64,000 bases of DNA, taken from the NCBI RefSeq assembly GCF_026745355.1, contig NC_079209.1, positions 23,897,733 to 23,961,732 on the forward strand, in the 5' to 3' direction. Source of the stretch: Beta vulgaris subsp. vulgaris. Its lineage: Eukaryota > Streptophyta > Magnoliopsida > Caryophyllales > Amaranthaceae. The position numbers and the translations under genes are program-made. Numbering within the stretch: position 1 is the stretch's first letter; the number at the start of each line of letters is the position of its first letter. The notes beneath the pieces were generated by a model. It was not told the origin of the DNA and ran no database searches. It was given only the letters and a program-made list of their open reading frames with translations. This document shows, piece by piece, positions 35,195-46,214 of the stretch.

Positions 35195-35370
35195 GAATTT
35201 TTTTTGTTTCCTCCACAGAGGAAATAAACTGTTTTTTCGTTTCCTCATGGAACCAAAAGAGGAAACGAAGATATGTTTCGTTTCTTCCGCGGAGGAAACG
35301 AAAAAATAGCTCGTTTCCTCGGTGGAGGAAACGAAAAAAAAATTTGTTTCCTCGATGAACAAGGAAACAA
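35195..35370. repeat. Array of GTTTCCTC...GAGGAAAC palindromes
   Basis: At least five copies of CGTTTCCTCNNNGAGGAAACG-like short palindromes in about 170 bases within the MULE's right inverted repeat, matching degenerate copies near 33170-33240 on the left. Confidence 0.7.
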
Positions 35371-35799
35371 AACGGCGGGTTAGTGGTTGTGGTGGGTTTT
35401 TCCGGCGAAAACGAAATAACAATTATCTGGGTTGATAATTCTCTATCGGCTTCTTTCACCTTCTTCCTTGGACCCATGCTCCTCGCTAGTAGTGTCCAGC
35501 CGGTCGTGGTGGTGGGATCCAGTGTTTATGGTTGAGGTGGTGTTTGTGGTGAAGCGGTGCTAGTTGTGATGGTGGTGGTGGAGGTGGTCCGGTGGTTGCG
35601 ATGGTGGTGGTGGTGATGTTGTGGTTGCAGTGGAGGTTGGAGTGAGGTGAGAGAAGAGTGAGGTGAGAGTGAGAGTGAGAGGGAGAGGGAGAGTGAGTAT
35701 ATGTAAGGGTAATTTAGGAATGTAGTGAATTCAATACGGGCGATTTTTAGTAAAATACGGGAGATAAATCGTAGTGCCCATAGAATTTTGAATGTTTAT

Positions 35800-36949
35800 A
35801 TGCCAAGTGCTTCCTATATTATAGGAACTAATTGTTAGTGGCGTTAGTGGCGCTAATAATTGAGTTGATGAAGTACTTGAACACTATAAATAAAGGTAGT
35901 TTATTCAGTTTTAAGTATGACTAACCACAATCTAAAAAAGATCTAAGTATTTTTCTTAAGTTAGTCAAATGTGTTCAAAATTCTTAAAATTGTCTAAGTT
36001 CTCCTAAATATTATTAGAGTGCCAATTCTTATTGTGTTATAATTGGGTTATAAGGGAATTTGAGTGAATTCCTAAGTCTTATAGTTAAGGCTCTTTGTTG
36101 AGAGAGTATAAAGAGTAGGGGTGTTCGCGGTTTGGGATGTAACCCAACCCAAACCGCAAATATACGGTTTCACATTTTTCCAACCCAAACCGCACCACAC
36201 TTTTGCCCAAACCAACCCAAATCGAACCACGTAAAACAGTTTGTTGCGGTTTAGTTTGTGGTTTAACCAATTTTTCCTCCCCGACATTAATATTGTAATC
36301 TAAGAGTAAAAAAAATTGTTAACAAGAGTCCAAATAGATATGAAGTTGACTTCATAATTAAACATAAATAATGATTTATCAAAAGTATTAAAGTTTTTTA
36401 CCTCAAACTTCTTTTTTCAGTTTTGTAATTGTATGCCACCTTGTCAAGTGTATTTAATTTTATTTTTTTTAAAAAAAAACATATAAAATTGTGGTTTGCG
36501 GTGTCATTTTGGTTTACAAAAATTAAAACCCAACCCAAACCGCAAACCACGGTTTGCTTGAAATCATAACCCAAATTGCAATTTTAAAATTGCAAACCAA
36601 CCCAAACCGCAAAAAAATGATTTGGGTTGCGGTTTGGTGCGGTCCAGACCGCACTCTGAACAACCCTAATAAAGAGGAACTGTTATCAAAGGGATAATAG
36701 TTCGGGAACTCAAGTTTGAGAGGAACTTGGAGTAGAGTTAAGTTGTAACAGAGGCGTTAAAATAAAAGAAGAGTGGGGTTTTTCCTTCTTGAGGAGTATC
36801 AAGAAGGTTACTCGGTTAAAATCACATGTGTTCTTATTGCTTTCTTAGTTTGTTTAATTTTATGATTCCGCAAAAAGTTTTCTTAGAAACTACAAACTAC
36901 AATTCAAAACCCCCCCCCCCCTCTTGTAGCGTTTCTCTTAAGATTAACA
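35800..36949 (+). mobile_element. LTR fragment or solo LTR of a retrotransposon
   Basis: A TATA-like ACTATAAATAAAGG at about 35884 and a 3' part reading CCGCAAAAAGTTTTCTTAG, then a C13-15 run, CTCTTGTAG, and an end at AACA (36949) resemble an LTR. The same 3' signature recurs inverted at 61285-63140. No primer site follows at 36950, so a solo or truncated LTR is likely. The left border is not determined. A hAT MITE interrupts it. Confidence 0.5.
36116..36668. mobile_element. Non-autonomous hAT transposon
   Basis: 553 bases starting TAGGGGTGTTCGCGG and ending CTGAACAACCCTA, with a perfect 8-bp target duplication ATAAAGAG at 36108-36115 and 36669-36676. Subterminal motif AACCCAAACCGC and its complement occur many times near both ends, as expected for hAT transposase binding. 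No transposase. Confidence 0.9.
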
Positions 36950-36954
36950 AAAAC

Positions 36955-38016
36955 CAATTGTGAGACCTTAACTAAAAGAAAAGGACAAGTTGGTACCTTT
37001 GTCCCATAAAAAATTCATGGGATACCACCATGAACTCCAACCCACCGTCTTCAATACTCTAAACGTGCGCTAATGTAGAGTTTATTGCTTATCCTATTTC
37101 ACTTTAAGTAATTAATAGCCCAATTAATATTACGCTATTAACTAAATCAAACTTTACATATAACAATACCAAATAACTTCTTCTATCTTTAATCAATAAA
37201 GATGATCATAGAACACCAAGCCATTCCATTAAATTTCCTTTGACATATGTGGGATAAAATCAAAAATCAAACTAATGCCATAAAAACATGCGTTCATCCT
37301 TTACTCATTCAAGACCCCAGTCATGAAAGAGTAATATAATAAGACAATATGAAGTAATTAAACAATTAATTTCACAATCCTTAATTCCATATTAACTATT
37401 AATTGAATCAACATGATTCATAACTAATGAGTCCACTTTCGCACATGATTGTATCAATATTTAATACAAACATAATAATAGTACATATTTATTATTTCAC
37501 CACATCATCCCAAAACATGTCAATTTCGTTGTAAATAATATATTGCCTAATGATTACAATAGTTCAACTAAATATAATAAGTTCATCTATATATGTATCT
37601 AAAATCCAAGACAAACAAATGTCATTCAGCCACATATCCTCTCCCCTCCCCCGCATAATCATATGAGAATTAAGCAATAAAAATATTTGTTTCAAGACTC
37701 GAACTCATGACCTCTCATTTGATACGCTAATGCACTAATCAACTACATTACAATAGTCATGTTGGTCTCTGTGGGAAAAAAATCATTTAAAGACAAGATA
37801 TTATTTCTATTTTTGAAGACTTCAAATTCACGTTGGTATATAAAGCAAGCTAAGGCGTATTGCCCGGAACAAAAACTAGTTGTTGTCCTAAAAATTGATA
37901 CTATGTCCAAAACTCTTAGAAATGTATGTATCTTGTATAACAATTCTAGATACCACTTTCGAGCAACTAGAACTCACCTAAGGAGTATTCTTCTCCTACA
38001 AATAATATACCCACAT
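36955..38016. other. Intergenic, AT-rich
   Basis: About 1.1 kb without a credible coding frame. The stretch near 37655-37735 (GACTCGAACTCATGACC) resembles a tRNA B-box in inverse orientation, perhaps from a SINE or Helitron remnant. Nothing firm. Confidence 0.3.
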
Positions 38017-38025
38017 TAATTTATA

Positions 38026-38312
38026 GGAAAAATTGACATGAACAATCATAACTTTCACCGATCTTCTCAAAATAATCCAACTTTGAATTATTTTAGATTA
38101 ATCCCAACTTTAGGGGGTACCTTCTCACAATAATCCAAACTATTAATTTTCTATATATATAGACCTTAAATAGATTAGTGTAGGCAAGAAAAGTTATAGT
38201 TTCACTTATTTTAAGAAGGTCCCTTCAAAAGTTAGGAGTATTCTGAAATAATCCAAAGTTGGGATTATTTTGAGAATACGGGTGAGTTGGGATTATTCGT
38301 GTTAATTTTTCC
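38026..38312. mobile_element. Mutator-type hairpin MITE
   Basis: The ends GGAAAAATTGACATGAACAA and the inverse of GGAAAAATTAACACGAATAA continue as inverse copies for about 90 bases. The flanking 9-mers TAATTTATA and TAATATGTA match at 7 of 9. A partial relative starting GAGGAAAAATCGATAGG follows at about 38356-38500. Confidence 0.65.
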
Positions 38313-38717
38313 TAATATGTATTCGCCATAAATGTACAGCAGCTTGTTAATACATAAGAGGAAAAATCGATAGGAACAGTTGCAACTATGAGCGTTCTGC
38401 CATTTTCAGTCCTAATTTTTTATTATTCCTTAGTGGTCCCAACTTTGAAGTATTATTTACAGAAATGATCCCAGTTTACTGGTGATCGGTTGAACCAGTT
38501 GTATTTTAAAAAAAGTTCCTTTTACCGATTATCCCCTCTTCTTCCTCTTCTTTCTCTCTCTTGCATCCTTTCTCCCCTGCCCTGCCACTAGCGCACTAGC
38601 AATTTTGTCTCCTCCACAATCAACTTGACCATTAACATTACTAAACCACATAAAACCCGGAAAAACACAACCCATAAAAACCACATACAAACTAAAAAAC
38701 ACAAAATATAAAATTAA

Positions 38718-38928
38718 GGGCTCGTTCGTTATCATTTTTTATTTCTAGTTTTCAGTTTTTTTGAAAATATAAAATTAATTAGTTTCCAACTTTTAGTTGT
38801 CAGTTTTCAAAATTGACATGCTAAGTATAAGTATGACTAATTTTACGTTTATTATCCTTCTTATATCATATGACTTTTATATTCATAAAACCAAAAATTG
38901 AAAACTTACAGGGATATCGAACGGGCCC
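38718..38928. mobile_element. Tourist-like MITE
   Basis: Inverted ends GGGCTCGTTCGTTATC and the inverse of GGGCCCGTTCGATATC. The flanking triplets are TAA and TGA, so the duplication has one change. 211 bases, no coding sequence. Confidence 0.55.
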
Positions 38929-38962
38929 TGAACAACCCACTTTAGTTATATTCAAACCAAAC

Positions 38963-41016
38963 TAATGTGATTTTTGTTGGCGATCGAGTTCCAATCTATT
39001 TGTGGTTTACGAATTTGTGGACAAATAACAATGAAAATAAAGATGGATAGAACACTCAGTCCTTATGCAAGCAAACAAGCTTCACATGTTTTCTTACCTC
39101 AAAACAACAACTGATTTTACTAATGAATTAATAAGCCTTATATAGGTGTGTAAAACAAAAGAAAACAAATAAACCGTAGTCATTACCAAGGATAGGAAAC
39201 TAAGAACAAGATAACAAGGAAATAAACACACTTCAAATCCAAGCAGAACAAGCTCAACTTGGTGACTACTAACTAGACTCCTAATACTATTATAATTCTA
39301 CTCCAGTAAGAATTCTAATCCAATTAGGATTTGGACTTCTAACTCAATTAGAATTACATCCAAACTAAAACATATAAAATCCTAATTGAACTAGGAGGTC
39401 TAATCCTACTAGGATTAGGATTTTAAGAGTCCTATTCCTACTAGAACTAGGAAAACGCACCAATCCTAATAGAACTAGGATTTGTAGGAAATGACCATTT
39501 CTTACATGGATCATACTCCCCCTCTTGAAAAGAACTTGTCCTCAAGTTCCAAGGTAACCATGAAACAATCCATATGCGAAACCCATGAACTAGAGTAACA
39601 AGGTTGCCGTGAACATCAACACTTCCTTCACGAGAATGTTGTTTAACCTTTGAGTTTTGCAAATGTGTAAAACCCCAATCTTGAAAGAAAGAATCTTCAA
39701 AAAGTGTACAAACATCTTTTATCCAATGCTCGGATGTAGCTTGTGCCGCATATTTAACGTCCAAGATTAGATGTTTGTTACTTGCACAATCCAAAGATTC
39801 AGTTTTTAATTCATCTTCAACCTCCACAACAAACTTTTAAATCTGAAATTACTTGTTGAACATCTTCAATATCTAACCTTTTTTTTTGTTAAGTATTGTT
39901 GTTGCATCAAATAATTAACCCTTGTAGTGGCTTCTTGTATACATACAAGAGCTTGGTTGACTCTCAATGGTAAATCAAATCCATCCATACGAACCAAACA
40001 ACAACAACCAACTGCAATTTTTTTCAGTAAACTAACCCTGAAATTTCACTTAGAGTTTGAGATCTAAAACCTAAGTAAAACACCTCGAAATTCAATGAAA
40101 TTTTATCACAACATAGACATAGGTGTCCTAAACACTAGACCAAAATTTCATCAAAAAATAACAAACCAATTGGTTGCAATTTTTGTTTTACTAACAGTAT
40201 GTAATCTGTGCGGAAAACAGAAAAATGCGTCCAATATTTGCCTTTTTGTGGATTCGTTAGGAATCGGATTGGAATGAAATATTGAAACAAGGTAGGCATG
40301 TATGTTAGCTTTCCAACGAGCTAAAACAATCACAATTTGAAAATGCACGCTCCCTCACGCGCCGTCACAATGCACCCTGCTCTGATACCACTTGATGTGA
40401 TTTTTTGTTCACGAGTTCCGAGCTTTTTGTGGTTTACGAATTTGTGGACGAATAAAATTGAAAATAAAGATGGATATGCTCTTAAATCTAGGTTTAAGAG
40501 GGTCTCTTGTGAGTGTCGGCTCCAAGATCACACAAATCTCGATTTGTGTATTTAGAGCACTCAGTTCTTATGCAAGCAAACAAGCTTCACACGTTTTCTT
40601 AACTCAAAACAACAACTGATTCTATTTATGAATTAAAAATCCTTATATATGTGTGTAAAATAAAAGTGAACAAAGAAACTCTAGTCATACTAAGGCTAGG
40701 AAACTAAGAACAACACAACAAGGAAATAAACACACTCCTAATTCAAGTAGAACAAGCTCAACTTGGTGACTACTAACTAGACTCCTAATAGTATTATAAT
40801 TCTATACTCCAATTAGAATCCTAATCAAGTATGATTTGAACTTCTAACTCAACTAGAATTACAACCAAACTAAAACATTTAAACTCCTAATAGAACTAGG
40901 AGTTCTAATCCTACTATGATTAGGATTTTAAGAGTCATTCCTACTAGAACTAGGAAAGCACACCTATCCTAATAGAACTAGGATTTGTAGGAAATGACCA
41001 TTTCTCATACGGATCA
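38963..41016 (-). mobile_element. Short non-autonomous LTR retrotransposon (2.05 kb)
   Basis: LTRs at 38963-39513 and 40393-41016, a perfect 5-bp target duplication CAAAC (38958-38962, 41017-41021), a tRNA-Met primer site TGGTATCAGAGC on the minus strand beside the right LTR (near 40379-40390), and a polypurine tract GAGGGGGAGTA beside the left LTR. The internal region is only 879 bases. The sequence around the polypurine tract resembles the gypsy pattern 'GAGGACAAGTTC...GAGGGGGAGTATGA'. The minus-strand frame 39447-39827 is its degraded remnant. The left LTR lacks about 75 bases present in the right one. No gag-pol domains. Confidence 0.85.
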
Positions 41017-41021
41017 CAAAC

Positions 41022-41427
41022 AAGAAAAATGAAGAAAAAAAGGTGAGAAACTTACGGGTAAGCAGTAATCTTACAATGCCTAAGATTGAAAGGACATAGA
41101 GCAAAATGAACTACAGAAGAAGCTGAATTAATGTGGGGTATCGAGAGAAAGTGCTTTCAACCATGGCGAGGAATATGACCCAATTAATTTGGAGAAAGAT
41201 TGCAACAAAATGGCAATTTGAGATGTGAGACTTTTTTCCCTCGAGATTTTCGTCAAAATTAGATTTTTTTACTTGATGATTCTCCATTTTTTTATAATAA
41301 GATTACTCTTTTTAATGATTTTTTCTATATATATATATGTTGATATTTGAGTGCACATCAAGTGCTTCTGCATCGTTGTTTTTTTGAGGAACAAGTGTTA
41401 CAATAATGGCTTTTCTTTCTGGTAGCA
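41022..41427. other. Intergenic, no feature recognised
   Basis: AT-rich sequence with a short TA repeat near 41325. No credible gene or transposon end. Confidence 0.4.
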
Positions 41428-41435
41428 GGGGAGGG

Positions 41436-41728
41436 TAGTGGTGTTCATTTCGGATTGGGAAAAGTGCGATTCGAATCCGATTCGAAAAATTTCAGATCAG
41501 ATAGGATATCCAAAAACTAAAAAATTCAAATTTTCAGAGGAAAAGTTTATAAAATAAGTTTCGGATCGGATCATCAGATATTTCGAATCCGACCTTGAAA
41601 ACGGATATTTACATTGGATATCTGAAAATGAAAATTTCCGACTCGTATCCGATCAGAAATTTCCAAAAATAAAAAAGTGGATCAAATATTCGAAAAATCG
41701 GATCGGATCGACCGAATCACGGATGGTA
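41436..41728. mobile_element. Degenerate hAT-like MITE
   Basis: Starts TAGTGGTGTTCATTTCGG and ends ACGGATGGTA. The flanking 8-mers GGGGAGGG (41428-41435) and GGGGAAGG (41729-41736) differ at one base. The interior is dense in GGATCGGATC/GATATCC-type motifs. The right terminal repeat is eroded. Confidence 0.55.
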
Positions 41729-41799
41729 GGGGAAGGGATTTCGGGATGGGGGGGATTAGCTAGGGAGGGCTTGGTTAGGGAGGGGGCTTTACGGGTGGG

Positions 41800-44700
41800 A
41801 GAAGGGGTGACTGTTGATGATAGTTAATGGGTCTCCATGGCTGTGTGGAGGAGATTTCAACTTGATGTTGTGGTCAAATGAGAAACAGGGAGGAAGTATG
41901 AAGATGCGACAATTCTTAGGAGTGCTATTGATTACTGTCATCTTGAGGATATGCATTTTGTACGTAGGTCATCCGTTCACCTGGAAAAATAATCAAGGGG
42001 GAGAAAAAAATTTGTAAGAGAGACTAGATCATTTTTTCGTTAATCAAGGGTGGAAAGATGTGTTTAAGGGCTCTTTTGTGACCCATCTAGAGAAAAGGAG
42101 ATCGGATCATCTGCCTTTGCTAATGAGCCTTCGAATGAGCTTGAATACCCCTCGAGAATGAAAGAAAAAACGCCTCTTTAGATTTGAAGAGATGTGGAAA
42201 AAAGAAGATGCTTGTGAGGAAGTCATAAGAGATGCCTGGTGTAAGGGTGAGAACGCCAAAAGAAACTTGATGAGAACTACCCTGAAACTGCGTGAATGGA
42301 GTAAAGGTAAATTTTGGGAGTTTACAAAAGAAATGTGTGGCTGTCAAGAACAGATGCGTACTCTGATGGAAGGGGCACAAACACCGGAAGCTATTGAACA
42401 AATGAGTGATTGATTCTCGTATGATGTGAAAGCCGAGAAGAGGTGTATTGGAGGCAAAGAAGTAGACAGGATTGACTTAAAGCATGGAGACCGAAATACA
42501 AAATTTTTTCATGCTAAAGCGAAACAACGTCAAACCCGGAATTCCATTACCAAAATTAAAGATGTAGGGGGGGTTGGAATATGTTGAGGAACCCGAAATT
42601 GCTGAGGTGCTCACCCAACATCTTGAGACTCTTTTTCGTGTAGATGGGGGTGTTGATATGGACCCTGTCCTCGAAACAATTCACGAGAAGGTGCCAACGA
42701 ATTTGCATAACATGCTTGAGGCTGCGTATACCCGAGATGAAGTTCAGGAAGCTCTAAATCAGATACATCCCACCAAAGCTCCAGGGCCTGATGGTATGTG
42801 TGCTCTTTTTTATCAAAAATTCTGGAGTATACTTGGTTTGGATGTAGAGGAAAAAGTTTTAGATATCCTAAATAATTATGGGGATATTAAGTCTTTAAAT
42901 CAGACTCATATTGCTTTAATTTCGAAAAAGAAAGTGTGTGAGTCTCCTGTTGATTTTAGATCTATTAGTCTTTGCAATGTTTTATATAAATTAGTGTCGA
43001 AAGTCCTAGCTAATAGATTAAAAAGAGTCCTTCCTGTTGTTATTCATGAGTCCCAAAGTGGCCTTGTACCGGGTAGATTGATAACTGATAACATCCTTGT
43101 GGCCTACGAGTGTTTTCATTATTTGAGAAAAAAGAAAAAAGGCAAAATGGGGTATATGGGGCTTAAGTTGGATATGAGTAAGGCGTATGATAGAGTAGAA
43201 TGGTCTTCTTTGGAGCAAATGATGCTCAAATTGGGTTTTTTGGTGAAGTTTGTGAGTCTTTCTAGTGAATGTGTGAAAACAACATCTTTCTCTATCCTTG
43301 TGAATGGCCAACCAGCTCAAAGTTTCACCCCCTCTAGGGGCCTTAGACAGGGAGATCCCCTCTCTCCGTTTCTATTTATCATATGTGCGGAAGGACTCTC
43401 CTCCCTTCTGTGTAACGCGGAGGCTAAGAAAGAAATTCATGGTTTGAAGATAGGGAAGAAGGTCAATGTGATTTCTCACCTTTTCTTTGCAGATGATAGT
43501 TTGCTATTCACTCGACCAAATGAGGAAGAAGCTGATAAGGTATTAGATAATCTTGGCACCTATGAGGCAGCGTCAGGCCAAAAATTGAATATGGAAAAAT
43601 CGCAAGTTTCTTTCAGCCGAAACATTGAGCAATAGAAGCAAGACATTCTTCAGATGAAGGTAACTTTTAAGGCTGTGGAAGAACATGAAAAATATATGGG
43701 CTTACCAACTTATATTGGTAACTTAAAGAAGCGAGTTTTTCAATGTATTCAAGAAAGGGTACTGAAAAAGCTAAAGGGGTGGGAAGAAGGTTTCTTGTTA
43801 CAAGCAGGGAGAGAAGTGTTAATTAAAGCAGTTGCACAAGCCATTCCAACCTGTGCAATGCAATGTTTTAATATTCTGGTGAGTATTCTAAAAGAGATGG
43901 AAAAAGTGTGCAGAAATTTCTTCTAGGGGCAAAAAAAGGAGGAAAAGAAAATGGCATGGGTGGCTTGGGAGAAGGTGTATGGCTCGAAACTAGAAGGGGG
44001 GATGGGCATGCGCAATCTTGTGGTGTTTAGCAAGGCAATGTTAGCAAAACAAGCGTGTCGAGTTTTTAAATACCCTGATTCGCTAATGGCTAAGGTCTTG
44101 AAGAATAAATATTTTCCTAACACAACCTTCATGAAGATGAAGGTGAGCCCGATGGCTAGCTTCCCTTGGAAATCTATATTGTCTGCTCGTGATTTGCTCG
44201 ACAAAGGAATTCGAAAAGTGGTGGGAAATGGGGCCAATATTGATATATGGGACGATACCTGGATCCCTACGTTGCCTAGATTCCACATCATGTCGCGAGT
44301 AAGGAGAAGTGAAAGCGCCAAAGACAGTGAAGGAGTTGATAGCCAATGGAGCTTCGAACAAAGAGGAGTTATCCAGGTGATTTTCGAGATGGGAAGTTGA
44401 TGAAATCCTTCGAATCCCGCTCCCGCTACAGCAATGTGAAGATAGATGGTACTGGGCTCATACAAAAAATGGAGAATTCTCGGTTCAAAGTGTTTATTAT
44501 GTGGAGCTCGCACAACTCAAAAATGAACGAGCCACCTCTTCTAAGGATTTAAGAAAGCAGGCATGGAGGAAACTGTGGCACGCATAAGTCCCAAACAAAG
44601 TGCGACATTTTGGGCGGAAAGCAATGCATCAAGGGCTTCCCATGCGTGACAATCTCTCTCGAAGGGGCTGTGATGTGGATAGGATATTCCCTATGTGTGG

Positions 44701-45570
44701 GAATGGCGTTGAGACGATCCTTCATGCGTTGTTCTTGTGTCCCATTGCACAACTTGTATGGAAAGTTTCTCCACTGAGGCTCGAGGTTTTTGTGGGTTTG
44801 GGTGAGTCTTTCATGGATTGGGTTAAGTTTTTCGCTCTCAAGTTTACGGATGATTTGTGGTGGGCTTTGTTTTGGAGTCTCCTTTGGGGCATCTGGCTGA
44901 ATAAAAATGCATGGGTATTTGAAAATCGTAATCTTGAAGCTGTGAACGTGGTGGAAAGGGCCATAAGTAAGATGGGTGAATTCAATGCTGCGAATGAAAA
45001 TGTGAAGTTGGACACGCTCGTGATTAGAGGTGGTGAAAAAAGATGGCAAGCCCCTAGAGATGGATGGTTCCAGGTCAACTCGGATGCGGCTGTTTTTGAG
45101 GAGGGCAAGATAGGATGTGGTTGGGTTATGAGAGATAGTGTGGGAGATGTTATGGTGGCCACAATGTGTTTGATGGATGGTGGGATGGCAGTGGATGAAG
45201 CAGAGGCTGTGGCTCTCCGTCATGCAGTGAAAATAGCCATCGAAGCGGGCCTCCTGGATTTTGTGGCTGGAAGTGATAATTTGAAACTTATAGACCATCT
45301 TAAAAAAGGTTTGAAGGAAAATACTAGTTTTGGTAATATTGTAGCAGATATTTTAGATGTTGTTTATGTTTGTCGTAGGGTTGTTTTTAATCATGTGTGT
45401 ATGGATGGCAATAGAGTTGCTCATAAACTCGCTCACCTTAGCAGGGAGTACAATGATATAAAGAGTTTGGATTGAAGAAGTTCCCCAAAAAGTCTCGGGA
45501 GATGTACTTTCTAATTTGAGAAATATGATTGTTTAAGTGCTTTTGCCCGTCAAAAACAAAAATAAAAAGA
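41800..45570 (+). pseudogene. 5'-truncated LINE (L1-type) ORF2: endonuclease end, RT, zf-RVT, RNase H
   Basis: The copy begins inside the endonuclease (WLCGGDFN at about 41838, HPFTWKN, ERLDHFF, RRSDHLPL). The RT spans about 42574-43926 with APGPDG, LDMSKAYDRVEW, GLRQGDPLSPFLF and FADD at 43486-43497. A zf-RVT near 44690-44760 has lost its first cysteine (PMCGNGVETILHALFLCP). RNase H at 45060-45470 keeps VNSDAAV, DEAEAVAL and GSDN. Stops occur at 42015, 42159, 42411, 43633 and 43924. Frame changes occur near 41930, 42570, 44320 and 44590. An A-rich tail ends near 45570. Dead but fairly young. Not the same copy as the LINE at 593-14839. Confidence 0.9.
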
Positions 45571-45574
45571 GTAA

Positions 45575-46214
45575 GATAGGTTATAGAGAGAGGGATTTTT
45601 TTTTTGACAGGAGAGAGAGGAAATTAGAAATAGAGTATTGAATTTGTTGGCTTGGATCATGGAACCAATTTTTTTTATCTTTTTTTGTAAAAACTTCTAG
45701 CTCATTTTTATAAAAAAAACTCTTACGATGTCGTATTAGTTAGCTTCCCGAGCTCTTCAACTTCAATCAACTCGACAAACTCAAGCTAACAACTTCAATC
45801 ATTAACAATTAATAAACAACCATTAACCAATCATGTAACCGTTAACAAACCAGTAGAACAGGTAATCACATGAAAAACACATGTATCTGTATCAACAAGG
45901 AATAAACTTTTCCACTCAACAAGACAAACCAACGTTCTCCCAACATAAACGAGGAAATTCAAAACTGTACAAACTTTTTTCCCCCCTTTTTTAGCCACTC
46001 GCAGGCACTCCCAATGCCATTATGCCAACGTACCAAACGTTTCAAATTTCATATGAACAATTATACCATCAAGAAAATAACGACATGAATTATATACGAT
46101 ATTAAAAACAATATTACATAGCCTCTGAGTTCACAAGAGATAAAGAGGGCGTCTGTTGTTCGGCTCCATGCAAGTAGGCAGGATGTACATCTTCATTTCT
46201 TTGTATTCCAGAAT
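45575..46214 (-). other. Intergenic and 3' UTR of the L18a-like gene
   Basis: AT-rich. The part next to 46214 is 3' UTR of the minus-strand gene. No other feature recognised. Confidence 0.4.

Larger units (their letters stand above)
32123..35779. mobile_element. Decayed MULE with long terminal inverted repeats
   Basis: The ends are inverse copies over about 350 bases. The left has CCGTATTTACTAAAAATCTC, then CCCTCCC, then a CACCACC-rich stretch. The right has the inverse, with GGTGGTGG-rich sequence at 35500-35640 and AAATACGGGAG near 35755. Candidate 9-bp duplications are ATAAAATTC (32114-32122) and ATAGAATTT (35780-35788), 7 of 9 matching. The interior contains a FAR1-type DNA-binding fragment. 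A Harbinger-type MITE has inserted five bases from the left end. No intact transposase. Confidence 0.6.

Noticed and set aside
37655..37740. tRNA-like B-box suggesting a SINE
   Set aside because: Only one promoter box is visible, with no A box, poly-A/T tail or duplication.
39447..39827. Minus-strand 126-residue frame as a gene
   Set aside because: It spans the polypurine tract and part of the LTR of the 2 kb LTR element, so it is a degraded retrotransposon remnant.
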